NCBI RefSeq assembly: GCF_025151995.1
Contig: NZ_CP102290.1
Coordinates: 3,038,001 to 3,102,000 of the forward strand
Source: Ruminococcus gauvreauii
GTDB taxonomy: Bacteria; Bacillota; Clostridia; Lachnospirales; Lachnospiraceae
Direction of reading: 5' to 3'
DNA length: 64,000 nucleotides
Each line of letters opens with the position of its first letter. Positions within the stretch are counted from its first letter, which is position 1. The position numbers and the translations under genes are program-made. The notes beneath the pieces were generated by a model. It saw only the letters and a program-made list of their open reading frames with translations. It ran no database searches and was not told the DNA's origin. Positions 1-8,739 of this stretch are shown one piece after another.

Positions 1-108
1 AAGGAGGAACTTATTTCATATTCTGAACTTTTAAAACTGAATAGCGTAAATCATATGGCGTTTGTAGGAAAGAGGGCATATCCCTCAAAAGGGTTGAGGA
101 GAATTATT

Positions 109-1530
109 ATGAAGAGAGATATGATAAAAGTGGGTTTTGGAAAAAAACACTTTGCAAATGAGGATGATGAATACGCAGAGGTGTCCTGGAAAGAAAAACT
201 TTCTTTCTGTTTTGGGGACCCTGCATTAACGATAGTATACACGTTGACTACAACGTTATTGATTTATTATTATACAAATGTCATTGGGATTTCTGCGGGG
301 ATTGTCGGTATTATCATGCTGATATCGCGTATCTTTGATGGCTTTTCGGATTTTATCATGGGTATGATCATCGACCGTACGCATTCTGAATATGGGAAAG
401 CCAGGATCTGGATTCTCAGGCTTGCTATTCCGTATGCGGTGATGGCGGTTCTGCTGTTTACTGTGCCGCCGGTGGGAGTTACCGGTCAGACGATCTATAT
501 TTTTCTGACGTATAACCTGATGAACACCGTGATATACACGGGAATCAGCCAGCCGTTCCATACGCTCGGCTCCAACATGACCAGAAACCGGAATGAACGC
601 GAGACCATCTGCAACATCCGTATGGCACTGTCCATTACGGGAAGTATGATCATCACGGCATTGACGCTGCCGCTGATCAACAAAGTGGCTGCTCTGACCG
701 GGAATGAACAGATGGCATGGATTCTGGTGACGGCAGCTTATGCATTGTTATCTGTGTTGATCCTGTTTAATACATTTTCGAGCACGCGTGAGCGTGTACG
801 CATTTCTGAAAAGGCGGAAGATAAGATATCTGCGGGCAAGGCGCTGAAGCTTCTGGTTAAGAACCGCTATTTCCTGATTTCACTGGGACTGATGCTGTTC
901 TACACGGTTTATCAGATCATAATAGGAACGGATCTGACCTATTACTGCCAGTATATTCTGGGGAATGTTGATCTGGTGATGCCGATTTCGCTTGCAGAAA
1001 AGATTCCGATGGTTATCGTGATCCTGTGTCTGCCGGTCCTGCTTCCGCGATTTGGAAAGAGAAATCTGATCGTCGGGGGCTGTATCCTGGGTATTATCGG
1101 ACAGATTATCTTTATCGGAAATTATACAAGTGTGCCGCTTGCTATTATCACTGCGGCAATGCGCGGAGTTGGGATGTCGTTCTTTTACGGCGTGAGCTTT
1201 TCGCTGCCGAGTGACGCGATCGAATACGGTCAATGGAAACTGGGAGCCAGGGTGGAAGGTCTTATGTTTGCATCTATGTCTGTGGGTCAGAAGTTTGGCT
1301 CGGGAATTACGAGTGCCGTGCTCGGCATGTATTTTGCGAAAGCGGGGTATGATGGGACAATGGCAGTGCAGAATGCCGCAGCCAATGCGGCAATATCGAA
1401 TGCTTATCTGTATGTGCCGATCGCCGTTTGGGTGATTATGCTGGTGATCGCATGTTTTTACGGCCTCGATAAGAATTATAACCGCATGATGAGTGAACTC
1501 GCAGAGCGGGAGGCTCAGGGGAGGATTTAA
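109..1530 (+). CDS. GPH-family sugar:cation symporter (MFS)
   Basis: A 473-residue polytopic membrane protein with about 12 hydrophobic segments. It resembles the glycoside-pentoside-hexuronide:cation symporters (MelB/XynB-like), which bring oligosaccharides or uronides into the cell with Na+ or H+. The family-type segment after TM2, ISRIFDGFSDFIMG followed by a basic IDRTHSEYGKAR loop, is clear. The ATG at 109 is chosen because GAGGAG lies just upstream; an in-frame ATG at 55 has no ribosome binding site. It is followed by a hairpin terminator, so it is probably separate from the metabolic operon at 1980. The substrate cannot be told from sequence. Confidence 0.85.
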   Translation: MKRDMIKVGFGKKHFANEDDEYAEVSWKEKLSFCFGDPALTIVYTLTTTLLIYYYTNVIGISAGIVGIIMLISRIFDGFSDFIMGMIIDRTHSEYGKARIWILRLAIPYAVMAVLLFTVPPVGVTGQTIYIFLTYNLMNTVIYTGISQPFHTLGSNMTRNRNERETICNIRMALSITGSMIITALTLPLINKVAALTGNEQMAWILVTAAYALLSVLILFNTFSSTRERVRISEKAEDKISAGKALKLLVKNRYFLISLGLMLFYTVYQIIIGTDLTYYCQYILGNVDLVMPISLAEKIPMVIVILCLPVLLPRFGKRNLIVGGCILGIIGQIIFIGNYTSVPLAIITAAMRGVGMSFFYGVSFSLPSDAIEYGQWKLGARVEGLMFASMSVGQKFGSGITSAVLGMYFAKAGYDGTMAVQNAAANAAISNAYLYVPIAVWVIMLVIACFYGLDKNYNRMMSELAEREAQGRI

Positions 1531-1624
1531 AAGCAAAAGAACATTAAATACATTATACATAAGCCGTTATATGAAACCATTCAGTTTAAGATATTGAAAT
1601 TTAAGATGTCGAAATAAGTAGAAT

Positions 1625-1662
1625 AAGGTCTGCCAAGGTCAGTTCTGACCGGGCAGGCCTTT
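1625..1662 (+). terminator. Hairpin terminator after the GPH symporter
   Basis: Nested inverted repeats: AAGGTCTGCC pairs with GGCAGGCCTT (one G-U pair) and encloses a perfect GGTCAG/CTGACC stem. The T run that follows is short. The rest of the 449-base gap holds an A-rich stretch (about 1670-1720) with no recognised feature, then the promoter and leader of the next operon. Confidence 0.7.
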
Positions 1663-1812
1663 CCCTGTGTAAAACAAAACCAAAAAAGGGCAAAAAAAAT
1701 CAAAAAAAGTCACAAACAACTATAAGTGATTAACACGGACGCGTTGTAAAACATGCAGTAAAATTCACCATTTTTCGGCATGGCTGCTTGTGGAATTCAG
1801 CCAAATAAACTG

Positions 1813-1841
1813 TTGACATGGAAAGGGGGACAGAATATAAT
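1813..1841 (+). promoter_or_regulatory. Consensus sigma-A promoter of the central-metabolism operon
   Basis: TTGACA at 1813-1818 and TATAAT at 1836-1841 are both perfect consensus hexamers with the ideal 17-base spacer. Transcription would start near 1848, giving a 5' leader of about 130 bases before the GAPDH gene. Such a promoter suggests strong expression, which fits the central-metabolism genes that follow. Confidence 0.85.
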
Positions 1842-1871
1842 ATTAATAGCGTACAACGATTGAAAATCGGA

Positions 1872-1934
1872 GTATTATCAGATAAAGGACAGGCGTAAAG
1901 CGCTAGGATTTGCGCCGGATATAGATGATAATAC
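1872..1934 (+). other. Structured 5' leader RNA of unknown class
   Basis: Within the leader of the 1980 operon, GTATTATC (1872-1879) is perfectly complementary to GATAATAC (1927-1934). The enclosed segment can form a further GGCG/CGCC stem (1892-1895 with 1913-1916). The fold ends about 40 bases before the start codon, and no U-rich terminator follows. I do not recognise a known riboswitch. It may stabilise the mRNA or be a regulatory RNA or protein site. Confidence 0.45.
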
Positions 1935-1979
1935 AGTACGGATATTGTTGTAAATTATTTTAAGGAGGAAGTTTTTAAA

Positions 1980-3014
1980 ATGGGAAAAGTTAAAGTTGGA
2001 GTAGCAGGTTATGGTACCATCGGACAGCGTCTCGCTGACGGTGTTGCACTTCAGGGCGATATGGAGCTGGTAGGTGTTGCGGATTTTGCGCCGACATTAG
2101 CTGTACGGGCACTGAAAGAAAAAGGCATGCCTTATGATTTATATCTGGTTGATGGTGCTGACAAAGCAGCTTTCGACAAATATAATATCCCGGTAGCCGG
2201 AAGCTTTAATGATTTGGTAGACAAAGTAGATATTATGCTTGACTCTTCACCGGCAGGTGTAGGAGCAAAAAACAAAGAAATCTATGCTGCAAAAGGTGTA
2301 AAAGCTATTTTCCAGGGCGGCGAGAAAAATGACGTTGCTGACGTTTTCTTCCATGGTTATGCTAACTTTGAAAAAGGTGTTAATAAAGATTACCTGAAAC
2401 TGACATCCTGTAATACAACTGGTCTGATCCGTACTGTAGACTGTCTGGACCGTGCATACGGCATTGAAAAAGTTGCGATCACTATCGTACGCCGTGTTGC
2501 TGACCCGGGCGATTACAACCGCGGACTGACAAATGCACTTCAGGTAGAGAAAGCTCCTACTCATCAGGCAGTTGACCTTATGACGATCATGCCGCATGTT
2601 GATGCGACAGGTATCCTCGTACATACACCGGTAACACACGGACACTTCATTACTGTAGTAGCAACAGGAAAAGAAAAGATCACAAAAGAAATGGCTCTGG
2701 AAGCATTCGAGAAACATCCTCGTATCCGTGTCGTAACACTGGAAGAAGGCTTTATGGGCAACGCATCCTTCTTCAAATATGCGCGTGATCTCGGACACAC
2801 AAGAGGCGATATGTACGAAATCGGTCTGTGGGCTGACAGTATCGTAGAGACTGGAAACGATATCATGTTCGGAATTCATATCCCACAGGAATCCGTAACG
2901 ATTCCGGAGACAATGGATGGTATCCGTGCAGCTTGCGGAATGCAGATGACACGCGAAGAAGGTACCGCAGAAACAAACAAATACCTGAACATCGGTGCTT
3001 TTAAAAACCTTTAA
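1980..3014 (+). CDS. gap: Archaeal-type (type II) glyceraldehyde-3-phosphate dehydrogenase
   Basis: A 344-residue NAD(P)-dependent oxidoreductase with an N-terminal Rossmann fold (VGVAGYGTIGQRLADG, residues 6-21) and the catalytic cysteine in SCNTTGL (Cys144). Length and motifs match the archaeal-type GAPDH family rather than the usual bacterial GapA. It should oxidise glyceraldehyde-3-phosphate to 1,3-bisphosphoglycerate in the cytoplasm. It has an AAGGAGG site and is first in the operon. The next gene, 33 bases downstream, is a phosphoglycerate kinase of matching unusual type, so the pair forms a two-step module. A different phosphorylated aldehyde substrate cannot be excluded. Confidence 0.85.
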   Translation: MGKVKVGVAGYGTIGQRLADGVALQGDMELVGVADFAPTLAVRALKEKGMPYDLYLVDGADKAAFDKYNIPVAGSFNDLVDKVDIMLDSSPAGVGAKNKEIYAAKGVKAIFQGGEKNDVADVFFHGYANFEKGVNKDYLKLTSCNTTGLIRTVDCLDRAYGIEKVAITIVRRVADPGDYNRGLTNALQVEKAPTHQAVDLMTIMPHVDATGILVHTPVTHGHFITVVATGKEKITKEMALEAFEKHPRIRVVTLEEGFMGNASFFKYARDLGHTRGDMYEIGLWADSIVETGNDIMFGIHIPQESVTIPETMDGIRAACGMQMTREEGTAETNKYLNIGAFKNL

Positions 3015-3047
3015 TCAGAATAGTTTGAATTTGCGGGGGAAAATTAA

Positions 3048-4298
3048 ATGCGTTTCGGAATAAAAACATTAGATGAATATGATTTAAAAGGAAAAACAGT
3101 GCTCTGCCGTGTAGATATGAACCAGCCGGTCGATAAAGCGACCAATACGCTGAAGAGTATCAACCGTATTCAGGCCTGTGTTCCTACTATTAAAGAGATG
3201 GTGGACAAGGGTGCGAAAGTCGTACTGATGGCCCATCAGGGAAGTGATATCGAGTATAAAAACTTTTATACCACGGAACCTCATGCAAAGGTTTTGACCG
3301 AACTTTTAGGTCAGCAGGTCAAATTTATTGATGACGTATGCGGACCGGCTGCCCGCAAAGCAATTGCCGATTTGCAGGAAGGGGAGATCCTTCTGCTGGA
3401 CAACGTCCGTTTTGTATCGGAAGAGCAGACGTTGTTTGAATTGAAACTGAATCTGTCCCATGAGGAGCAGGCGCAGACCCTTATGGTGCGCAAGCTTGCC
3501 CCTCTGGGTGATCTTTATGTGTGCGATGCGTTTGCCGCCGCACACCGTGATCAGCCGTCGCTGTGCGGTTTTGAACAGGTAATGCCATCAGCAATGGGAA
3601 GGCTGTTCGAGGAAGAATACTGCGCGGTTTCCCAGGTCATGGAAACTCCGGAGCGCCCATGCGTGTTTGTGCTGGGCGGTGCTAAGATTTCAGACGCTTT
3701 TATGATGATGGAGACTGTTCTCAGCCGCGGTATTGCAGACAAAGTGCTGACAGGCGGACTCGTGGCGAATATCCTGCTGGCAGCGGCAGGTGAAGAAATC
3801 GGTAAAGGCAGTATGGACTTTATCGTGAAGTCCAACTACGCAGACTGGATCGAGAAAGCAAAACCTCTTTATGAACAGTATAAAGATAAGATTGTGCTTC
3901 CGTGTGATCTCGCTTACGTAGAAGGCGGAGAAAGAAAAGAAGCAGGTGTTGGTTCGATACCGGCCCATGCAGGGCTTGTGGATATCGGGCACAAAGCATC
4001 CGATGAATATCAGAAGATTATTCTTGGTGCGAAGACCGTATGCGTAAACGGACCAATGGGGATCTTTGAAGAAGAGATCACCGAGTACGGTACGAAGATG
4101 GTTTGGGAAGCTCTGGCAAAAACAGAGGGATATACTCTGATCGGCGGCGGCGACAGTGTGACCGCTACGGAAAAATATGATCTGAAAGATCAGATGTCCT
4201 ATATCTGTACGGCGGGAGGCGCGCTCATCAGATTCCTTTCGGGAGAAGAACTTCCGGTTGTAAAGGCGCTGCGCCATGCTGCAAAAACGTTTGCTTAG
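3048..4298 (+). CDS. pgk: Phosphoglycerate kinase, divergent archaeal-like form
   Basis: A 416-residue two-domain kinase. N-domain substrate-binding residues are seen in VLCRVDMNQPVD (about 18-29) and LLLDNVRFVSEEQ. C-domain nucleotide-binding elements are seen in VLGGAKISDAF and the late IGGGDSVTA glycine loop. It should move phosphate from 1,3-bisphosphoglycerate to ADP. It differs from typical bacterial PGK (for example DNVRFVSEE instead of ENxRFxxEE), in line with pairing to the archaeal-type GAPDH upstream. LarA follows after 9 bases, indicating one transcript. If a standard gap-pgk pair exists elsewhere in the genome, this copy is probably specialised. Confidence 0.85.
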   Translation: MRFGIKTLDEYDLKGKTVLCRVDMNQPVDKATNTLKSINRIQACVPTIKEMVDKGAKVVLMAHQGSDIEYKNFYTTEPHAKVLTELLGQQVKFIDDVCGPAARKAIADLQEGEILLLDNVRFVSEEQTLFELKLNLSHEEQAQTLMVRKLAPLGDLYVCDAFAAAHRDQPSLCGFEQVMPSAMGRLFEEEYCAVSQVMETPERPCVFVLGGAKISDAFMMMETVLSRGIADKVLTGGLVANILLAAAGEEIGKGSMDFIVKSNYADWIEKAKPLYEQYKDKIVLPCDLAYVEGGERKEAGVGSIPAHAGLVDIGHKASDEYQKIILGAKTVCVNGPMGIFEEEITEYGTKMVWEALAKTEGYTLIGGGDSVTATEKYDLKDQMSYICTAGGALIRFLSGEELPVVKALRHAAKTFA

Positions 4299-4307
4299 GA
4301 GAATAAT

Positions 4308-5558
4308 ATGAAATTAGAATTTGGTTTTGGAACTACGGTTCAGACAGTGGAGCTTCCGGACGAAAACGTCATGGATGTGCTGCACGCAAACCAGGTTGAA
4401 CATGAACTGATGGGTGAAGAGGAAGTGCGTCGGGCACTTTCTCAGCCTGTTGGCGCACCACTTCTTTCTGAGGTGGTAAAACCGGGTGAGAAAATTGCAA
4501 TCGTTACCAGTGATATCACTCGACCGATGCCTACGTATGTTGTGATGCCTCCGCTTCTGGATGCATTGTATGATGCGGGGATTAAAAAAGAGGATATTAC
4601 GCTGGTATTTGCGCTTGGAAGCCACAGAATGCATACTCCGGAGGAGATGAAGAAGCTGGCTGGAGAGCGTGCATATGAAGAAATCACCTGTATGGACGGT
4701 GATGCTTCGGACTGCGTACATATGGGTACTACTTCACATGGAACTCCGGTCGATGTCGTGCGTGTTGTTGCGGAGGCGGACAGGAGAATCTGCCTGGGCA
4801 ATATCGAATACCATTACTTTGCCGGATACAGCGGGGGAGCCAAGGCCATCATGCCGGGCGTATCCACTCGGGACGCGATTCAGTCCAATCACAGTCAGAT
4901 GGTGAAACCGGAAGCATGTGCCGGAAGGCTGGAGGGCAATCCGGTTCGTGAAGATATAGAGGAGGCCGGACAGATCTGCGGTATTGATTATATCGTGAAT
5001 GTTGTACTGGACGAACATAAAAAAGTGATTATGGCTGCTGCCGGCGATGCTGTGAAAGCACACAGAGAAGCCTGCAGGTTCCTGGACAGGATCTACAGAA
5101 AAGAGATTCCCGAGAGGGCTGATATCGTGCTGGTGTCACAGGGCGGAGCTCCGAAGGATCTGAATCTGTATCAGACACAGAAAGCGCTGGATAATGCAAA
5201 ACATGCCGTCAAAAAGGGCGGAATTATTATATTGATCGGATCCTGTAAAGAGGGGCTTGGTGAGCATGTATTTGAGGAGTGGATGACAAAGTCACCATCA
5301 GCCGAGTCCATGATCCCACGGATCCAGGAGGACTTCCAGCTGGGAGGACACAAGGCCGCTGCGATTGCCATGGTATTGGAAAATGCAGAGATTTATCTTG
5401 TATCTGATCTGGAAGATGATTTTGTGCGCGGGATTTTCCTGGAGCCGAAAGCATCCGCACAGGAAGCGCTGGACTGTGCCTTCGAAAAGCTTGGAAAAGA
5501 TGCCAAAGTACTGGCAATGCCGTACGGAGGATCCACACTCCCTTTTGCAGCGGAGTAG
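4308..5558 (+). CDS. larA: LarA-family nickel-pincer racemase/epimerase
   Basis: A 416-residue member of the lactate racemase A family, which interconverts 2-hydroxyacid stereoisomers using a nickel-pincer nucleotide. The key LarA residues are present with matching spacing: His106 in GSHRMH, His169 in YHYFAGYSGGAK, Lys179 in the same motif, and His195 in SNHS. Substrates in this family vary (lactate, malate, sugar acids). Malic enzyme follows 32 bases later, so a malate racemase role is attractive but is inference. No larB, larC or larE cofactor genes lie in the window, so they would have to be elsewhere. Confidence 0.85.
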   Translation: MKLEFGFGTTVQTVELPDENVMDVLHANQVEHELMGEEEVRRALSQPVGAPLLSEVVKPGEKIAIVTSDITRPMPTYVVMPPLLDALYDAGIKKEDITLVFALGSHRMHTPEEMKKLAGERAYEEITCMDGDASDCVHMGTTSHGTPVDVVRVVAEADRRICLGNIEYHYFAGYSGGAKAIMPGVSTRDAIQSNHSQMVKPEACAGRLEGNPVREDIEEAGQICGIDYIVNVVLDEHKKVIMAAAGDAVKAHREACRFLDRIYRKEIPERADIVLVSQGGAPKDLNLYQTQKALDNAKHAVKKGGIIILIGSCKEGLGEHVFEEWMTKSPSAESMIPRIQEDFQLGGHKAAAIAMVLENAEIYLVSDLEDDFVRGIFLEPKASAQEALDCAFEKLGKDAKVLAMPYGGSTLPFAAE

Positions 5559-5590
5559 AATAAACAATAAAAATAGGAGCGTATACAATT

Positions 5591-6766
5591 ATGGATTATG
5601 CAAAAGAGTCCCTGAGACTTCATGATGAGTGGAAGGGAAAAATTGAAGTGGTTTCAAGAGTACCGGTAGCTACCAAAGACGATCTGTCTCTGGCATACAC
5701 ACCGGGTGTTGCACAGCCGTGTCTGGAAATCCAGAAGGATGTGGATAAGAGCTACGACTACACAAGACGTCATAATATGTGCCTTGTTGTAACTGACGGT
5801 ACAGCCGTTCTGGGACTGGGAGATATCGGACCGGAAGCAGGTATGCCGGTTATGGAAGGCAAATGCGTGCTGTTCAAGGCGTTTGGTGATGTAGATGCGT
5901 TCCCGCTGTGTGTTAAGAGCAAAGATGTAGATGAGATTGTTAATACAATCTATATGATCTCAGGAAGCTTCGGCGGCGTTAACCTGGAAGACATTGCAGC
6001 TCCGAGATGTTTTGAGATCGAGAAAAAACTGAAAGAAAAATGTGATATTCCGATTTTCCATGATGATCAGCACGGTACTGCCGTCATCACACTTGCTGGC
6101 GTTAAAAATGCACTGAAACTGGTTGGCAAAAAGATCGATGAGATCAAGGTTGTTGTCAACGGTGCGGGTGCTGCTGCAATTTCCATCACAAAACTGCTGC
6201 TTTCCGCAGGGGTGAAACATGCGGTTCTGTGCGACAGAAAAGGTGCGATCTATGAAGGAAGAGCGGAAGGCATGAATCCGGTTAAAGAAGAGATGGCGAA
6301 AATCACAAATGCCGAGAAGAAAGCAGGCACGCTGGCGGAAATGCTGGTTGGTGCGGACCTGTTCATCGGTGTAAGTGCACCGGGCATGGTTACAACGGAT
6401 ATGGTTAAGACCATGAATAAAGATGCGATCATTTTTGCATGTGCAAACCCGACTCCGGAAATCTTCCCGGACGATGCAAAAGCAGGCGGTGCAAGAGTTA
6501 TCGCGACAGGAAGAAGTGATTTCCCGAACCAGTGCAATAACGTACTCGCATTCCCGGGTATTTTCCGCGGAACATTCGACGTGCGCGCAAGAGATATCAA
6601 TGACGAGATGAAGATTGCTGCAGCTGATGCGATCGCCGGACTGATCAGCGACGAAGAGCTGAATGAAGAATATATTCTTCCGGCACCGTTTGATCCGCGT
6701 GTTGGTAAAGCGGTAGCAGCAGCAGTAGCAGAAGCAGCTAGAAAATCTGGTGTAGCCAGGATATAG
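5591..6766 (+). CDS. NAD(P)-dependent malic enzyme
   Basis: A 391-residue short bacterial malic enzyme. It has the N-terminal motif YTPGVAQPCLEI (about 36-47), the metal/substrate motif FHDDQHGTAVIT (about 154-165), and a Rossmann segment VVVNGAGAAAISITKL. It decarboxylates malate to pyruvate, or runs in reverse, and gives NAD(P)H. It lacks the C-terminal phosphotransacetylase domain of MaeB. Its place behind LarA and ahead of transketolase is unusual. A repeat-bearing 124-base spacer separates it from the transketolase genes. Confidence 0.92.
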   Translation: MDYAKESLRLHDEWKGKIEVVSRVPVATKDDLSLAYTPGVAQPCLEIQKDVDKSYDYTRRHNMCLVVTDGTAVLGLGDIGPEAGMPVMEGKCVLFKAFGDVDAFPLCVKSKDVDEIVNTIYMISGSFGGVNLEDIAAPRCFEIEKKLKEKCDIPIFHDDQHGTAVITLAGVKNALKLVGKKIDEIKVVVNGAGAAAISITKLLLSAGVKHAVLCDRKGAIYEGRAEGMNPVKEEMAKITNAEKKAGTLAEMLVGADLFIGVSAPGMVTTDMVKTMNKDAIIFACANPTPEIFPDDAKAGGARVIATGRSDFPNQCNNVLAFPGIFRGTFDVRARDINDEMKIAAADAIAGLISDEELNEEYILPAPFDPRVGKAVAAAVAEAARKSGVARI

Positions 6767-6774
6767 AAATTATG

Positions 6775-6858
6775 AGCGCGTAGCAGCGAATAATTTCGCT
6801 ACGGATTGTCCTTCTGGACAAACCGGTTCCATCAGGTACAAGCGCGTAGCAGCGAATA
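6775..6858. repeat. 18-bp direct repeat flanking small hairpins
   Basis: AGCGCGTAGCAGCGAATA occurs perfectly at 6775-6792 and 6841-6858. Between the copies, GTAG-AGCGAA can pair with TTCGCTAC, and TTGTCC/GGACAA closes a TTCT loop. The spacer thus looks like a REP-type or mRNA-processing element between malic enzyme and transketolase. Whether other copies occur in the genome cannot be seen here. Confidence 0.75.
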
Positions 6859-6890
6859 CAAATAAATATAATAGTTGAGGAGAAAAGAAC

Positions 6891-7730
6891 ATGGATGCTG
6901 AATTAAAGAAAAGCTTACAGAAGTTTGCAACCGAGATTCGTATCGGCACCGTTGAGTCCATTAAATCCCGTGGATTTGGTCATATCGGCGGAGCTTTGAG
7001 CGTATGTGACGCATTGTCTGTACTTTACGGATCACAGATGACTGTAGACCCGAAAAACCCGAAAATGCCGGAGAGAGACAAACTGGTTTGCTCTAAGGGA
7101 CATGCAGGTCCGGCTATCTATGCAACACTGGCGTTAAAAGGATTTTATCCATATGATGAGATCAAAACGCTGAATCAGCCCGGAACAAATTTCCCAAGCC
7201 ACTGCGACTGCAAGAAGACGCCTGGTATCGATATTACAACAGGTTCTCTCGGACAGGGCACTTCACTGGCTGACGGTATCGCACTTGCAGACAAATTAAA
7301 AGGCAGGGACTGCCGTACCTTCCTGATCGTTGGTGACGGTGAAATCAATGAAGGACAGTGCTGGGAAGCATTTATGTTTGCGGCAGCTAAAAAACTGTCT
7401 AATCTGGTTGTTCTGGTTGACAACAACAAGAAGCAGCTGGACGGCTATGTGGCAGACGTACTTCCGACAGGTGATCTGGGCGCCAAAATGGCTGCTTTCG
7501 GATTCGAGACTGTAACAGTCAACGGAAACGACGTTGAAGCTCTTTATGATGCACTGGAAAATACGAAAAAGGGCGGGGATAAACCGTACGCGATCGTTAT
7601 GGACACTGTAAAAGGTGCAGGTGTAAAAGAGATCGAAGAGACTATGGGCAATCATAGTATGGCTGTAGGCGCTGATAAGTTTGACGAATGGTTAAGCGAG
7701 TTGAATGAAAAACTTGCTGCTATGGCATAA
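6891..7730 (+). CDS. Transketolase N-terminal (ThDP-binding) subunit
   Basis: A 279-residue protein equal to the first half of transketolase. It carries the early substrate/ThDP histidines in GHIGGALS and SKGHAGPA, and the ThDP-Mg motif GDGEINEGQ-x17-DNN. It has a GGAG site and an ATG. The C-terminal half is a separate gene 14 bases downstream, a split common in Clostridia. Together they move two-carbon ketol units between pentose-, hexose- and heptose-phosphates. Confidence 0.93.
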   Translation: MDAELKKSLQKFATEIRIGTVESIKSRGFGHIGGALSVCDALSVLYGSQMTVDPKNPKMPERDKLVCSKGHAGPAIYATLALKGFYPYDEIKTLNQPGTNFPSHCDCKKTPGIDITTGSLGQGTSLADGIALADKLKGRDCRTFLIVGDGEINEGQCWEAFMFAAAKKLSNLVVLVDNNKKQLDGYVADVLPTGDLGAKMAAFGFETVTVNGNDVEALYDALENTKKGGDKPYAIVMDTVKGAGVKEIEETMGNHSMAVGADKFDEWLSELNEKLAAMA

Positions 7731-7744
7731 GCGGAGGGAAAGAG

Positions 7745-8710
7745 ATGAAGATAGTATATAATGGTGAAATGGAATCCCGCGCATTCAAGGATATTCTTGG
7801 AAAAGAGATTCCTGCATTAGCAGAAAAGGATCCTGACGTTATTTATCTGGATGCAGACCTTATGAGCTGTATCGGAACTGCAAAATGGGGCGCTGCCAAT
7901 CCTGACAGAGCGATCAACTGCGGTATCGCAGAGGGCAACATGATGGGAGTCGCAGCTGGACTGGCTTCTCAGGGATTTAAACCGATTGCACACACATTCG
8001 GACCGTTTGCATCCCGCCGCTGCTTTGACCAGGTGTTCTTGTCTGCAGGATACACAGGAAATGATATCACTGTAATCGGAACTGATGCAGGTATCTGCGC
8101 AGCTTTCAACGGCGGAACACACATGCCGTTTGAAGATATGGCACTGTACCGTGCAATCCCGACAGCCACTGTTATCGATATCGCTGATGCAAATCAGCTG
8201 ACTAGCGTTCTGCATCAGGTAAACGATATCGAGGGTGTAAAATATATCCGCTGCGGACGTAAAATGGCTGCAAAAGTTTACGGCGACGGCGAAGAGATGC
8301 CGATCGGCAAGGGTATTACTCTGCGCGAAGGCAAAGATGCCGTTGTATTTGCAACAGGCATTATGATCCACGAAGCATTCATGGCAGCTGAAGAGCTGGC
8401 AAAAGAAGGCATCGAGATCGCGATCGTAGATATGTTTACGGTAAAACCTCTTGACAAAGAGTGTGCACTGAAATATGCAAAAGAGACCGGTGCTGTCGTG
8501 ACAGCAGAGAACCACAACAAAATCGGCGGTCTGTTCAGCGCGGTGACGGAAGCTCTGGCAACGGAAATCGAGGTTCCGGTTGAATATGTTGCTGTAGAAG
8601 ATGTATATGGTGAAGTTGGTCCTCAGGATTACCTGAGAGAGAGATTTGATCTGACTTCTGATCATATCGTTAGAAAAGTGAAAAAAGCAATTTCTCGCAA
8701 AGCTAAATAA
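7745..8710 (+). CDS. Transketolase C-terminal subunit
   Basis: A 321-residue protein with the pyrimidine-binding (PYR) domain followed by the transketolase C-terminal domain. It includes the segment DLMSCIGTAKWGAANPDRAINCGIAEGNMMGVA, split here by function: the ThDP-activating glutamate is in CGIAEGNMMG (about 60-69). It pairs with the preceding subunit to form the active site at the interface. A TAAG-type junction and 29-base gap lead straight into the corrinoid methyltransferase gene, so sugar-phosphate rearrangement and C1 genes share a transcript. Confidence 0.93.
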   Translation: MKIVYNGEMESRAFKDILGKEIPALAEKDPDVIYLDADLMSCIGTAKWGAANPDRAINCGIAEGNMMGVAAGLASQGFKPIAHTFGPFASRRCFDQVFLSAGYTGNDITVIGTDAGICAAFNGGTHMPFEDMALYRAIPTATVIDIADANQLTSVLHQVNDIEGVKYIRCGRKMAAKVYGDGEEMPIGKGITLREGKDAVVFATGIMIHEAFMAAEELAKEGIEIAIVDMFTVKPLDKECALKYAKETGAVVTAENHNKIGGLFSAVTEALATEIEVPVEYVAVEDVYGEVGPQDYLRERFDLTSDHIVRKVKKAISRKAK

Positions 8711-8739
8711 GAAAATACTTTTAGGAGGGTTTACCCGGC

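Noticed and set aside
1872..1934. Cobalamin riboswitch before the corrinoid operon
   Set aside because: Too short, and no B12-box-like conserved sequence was seen.
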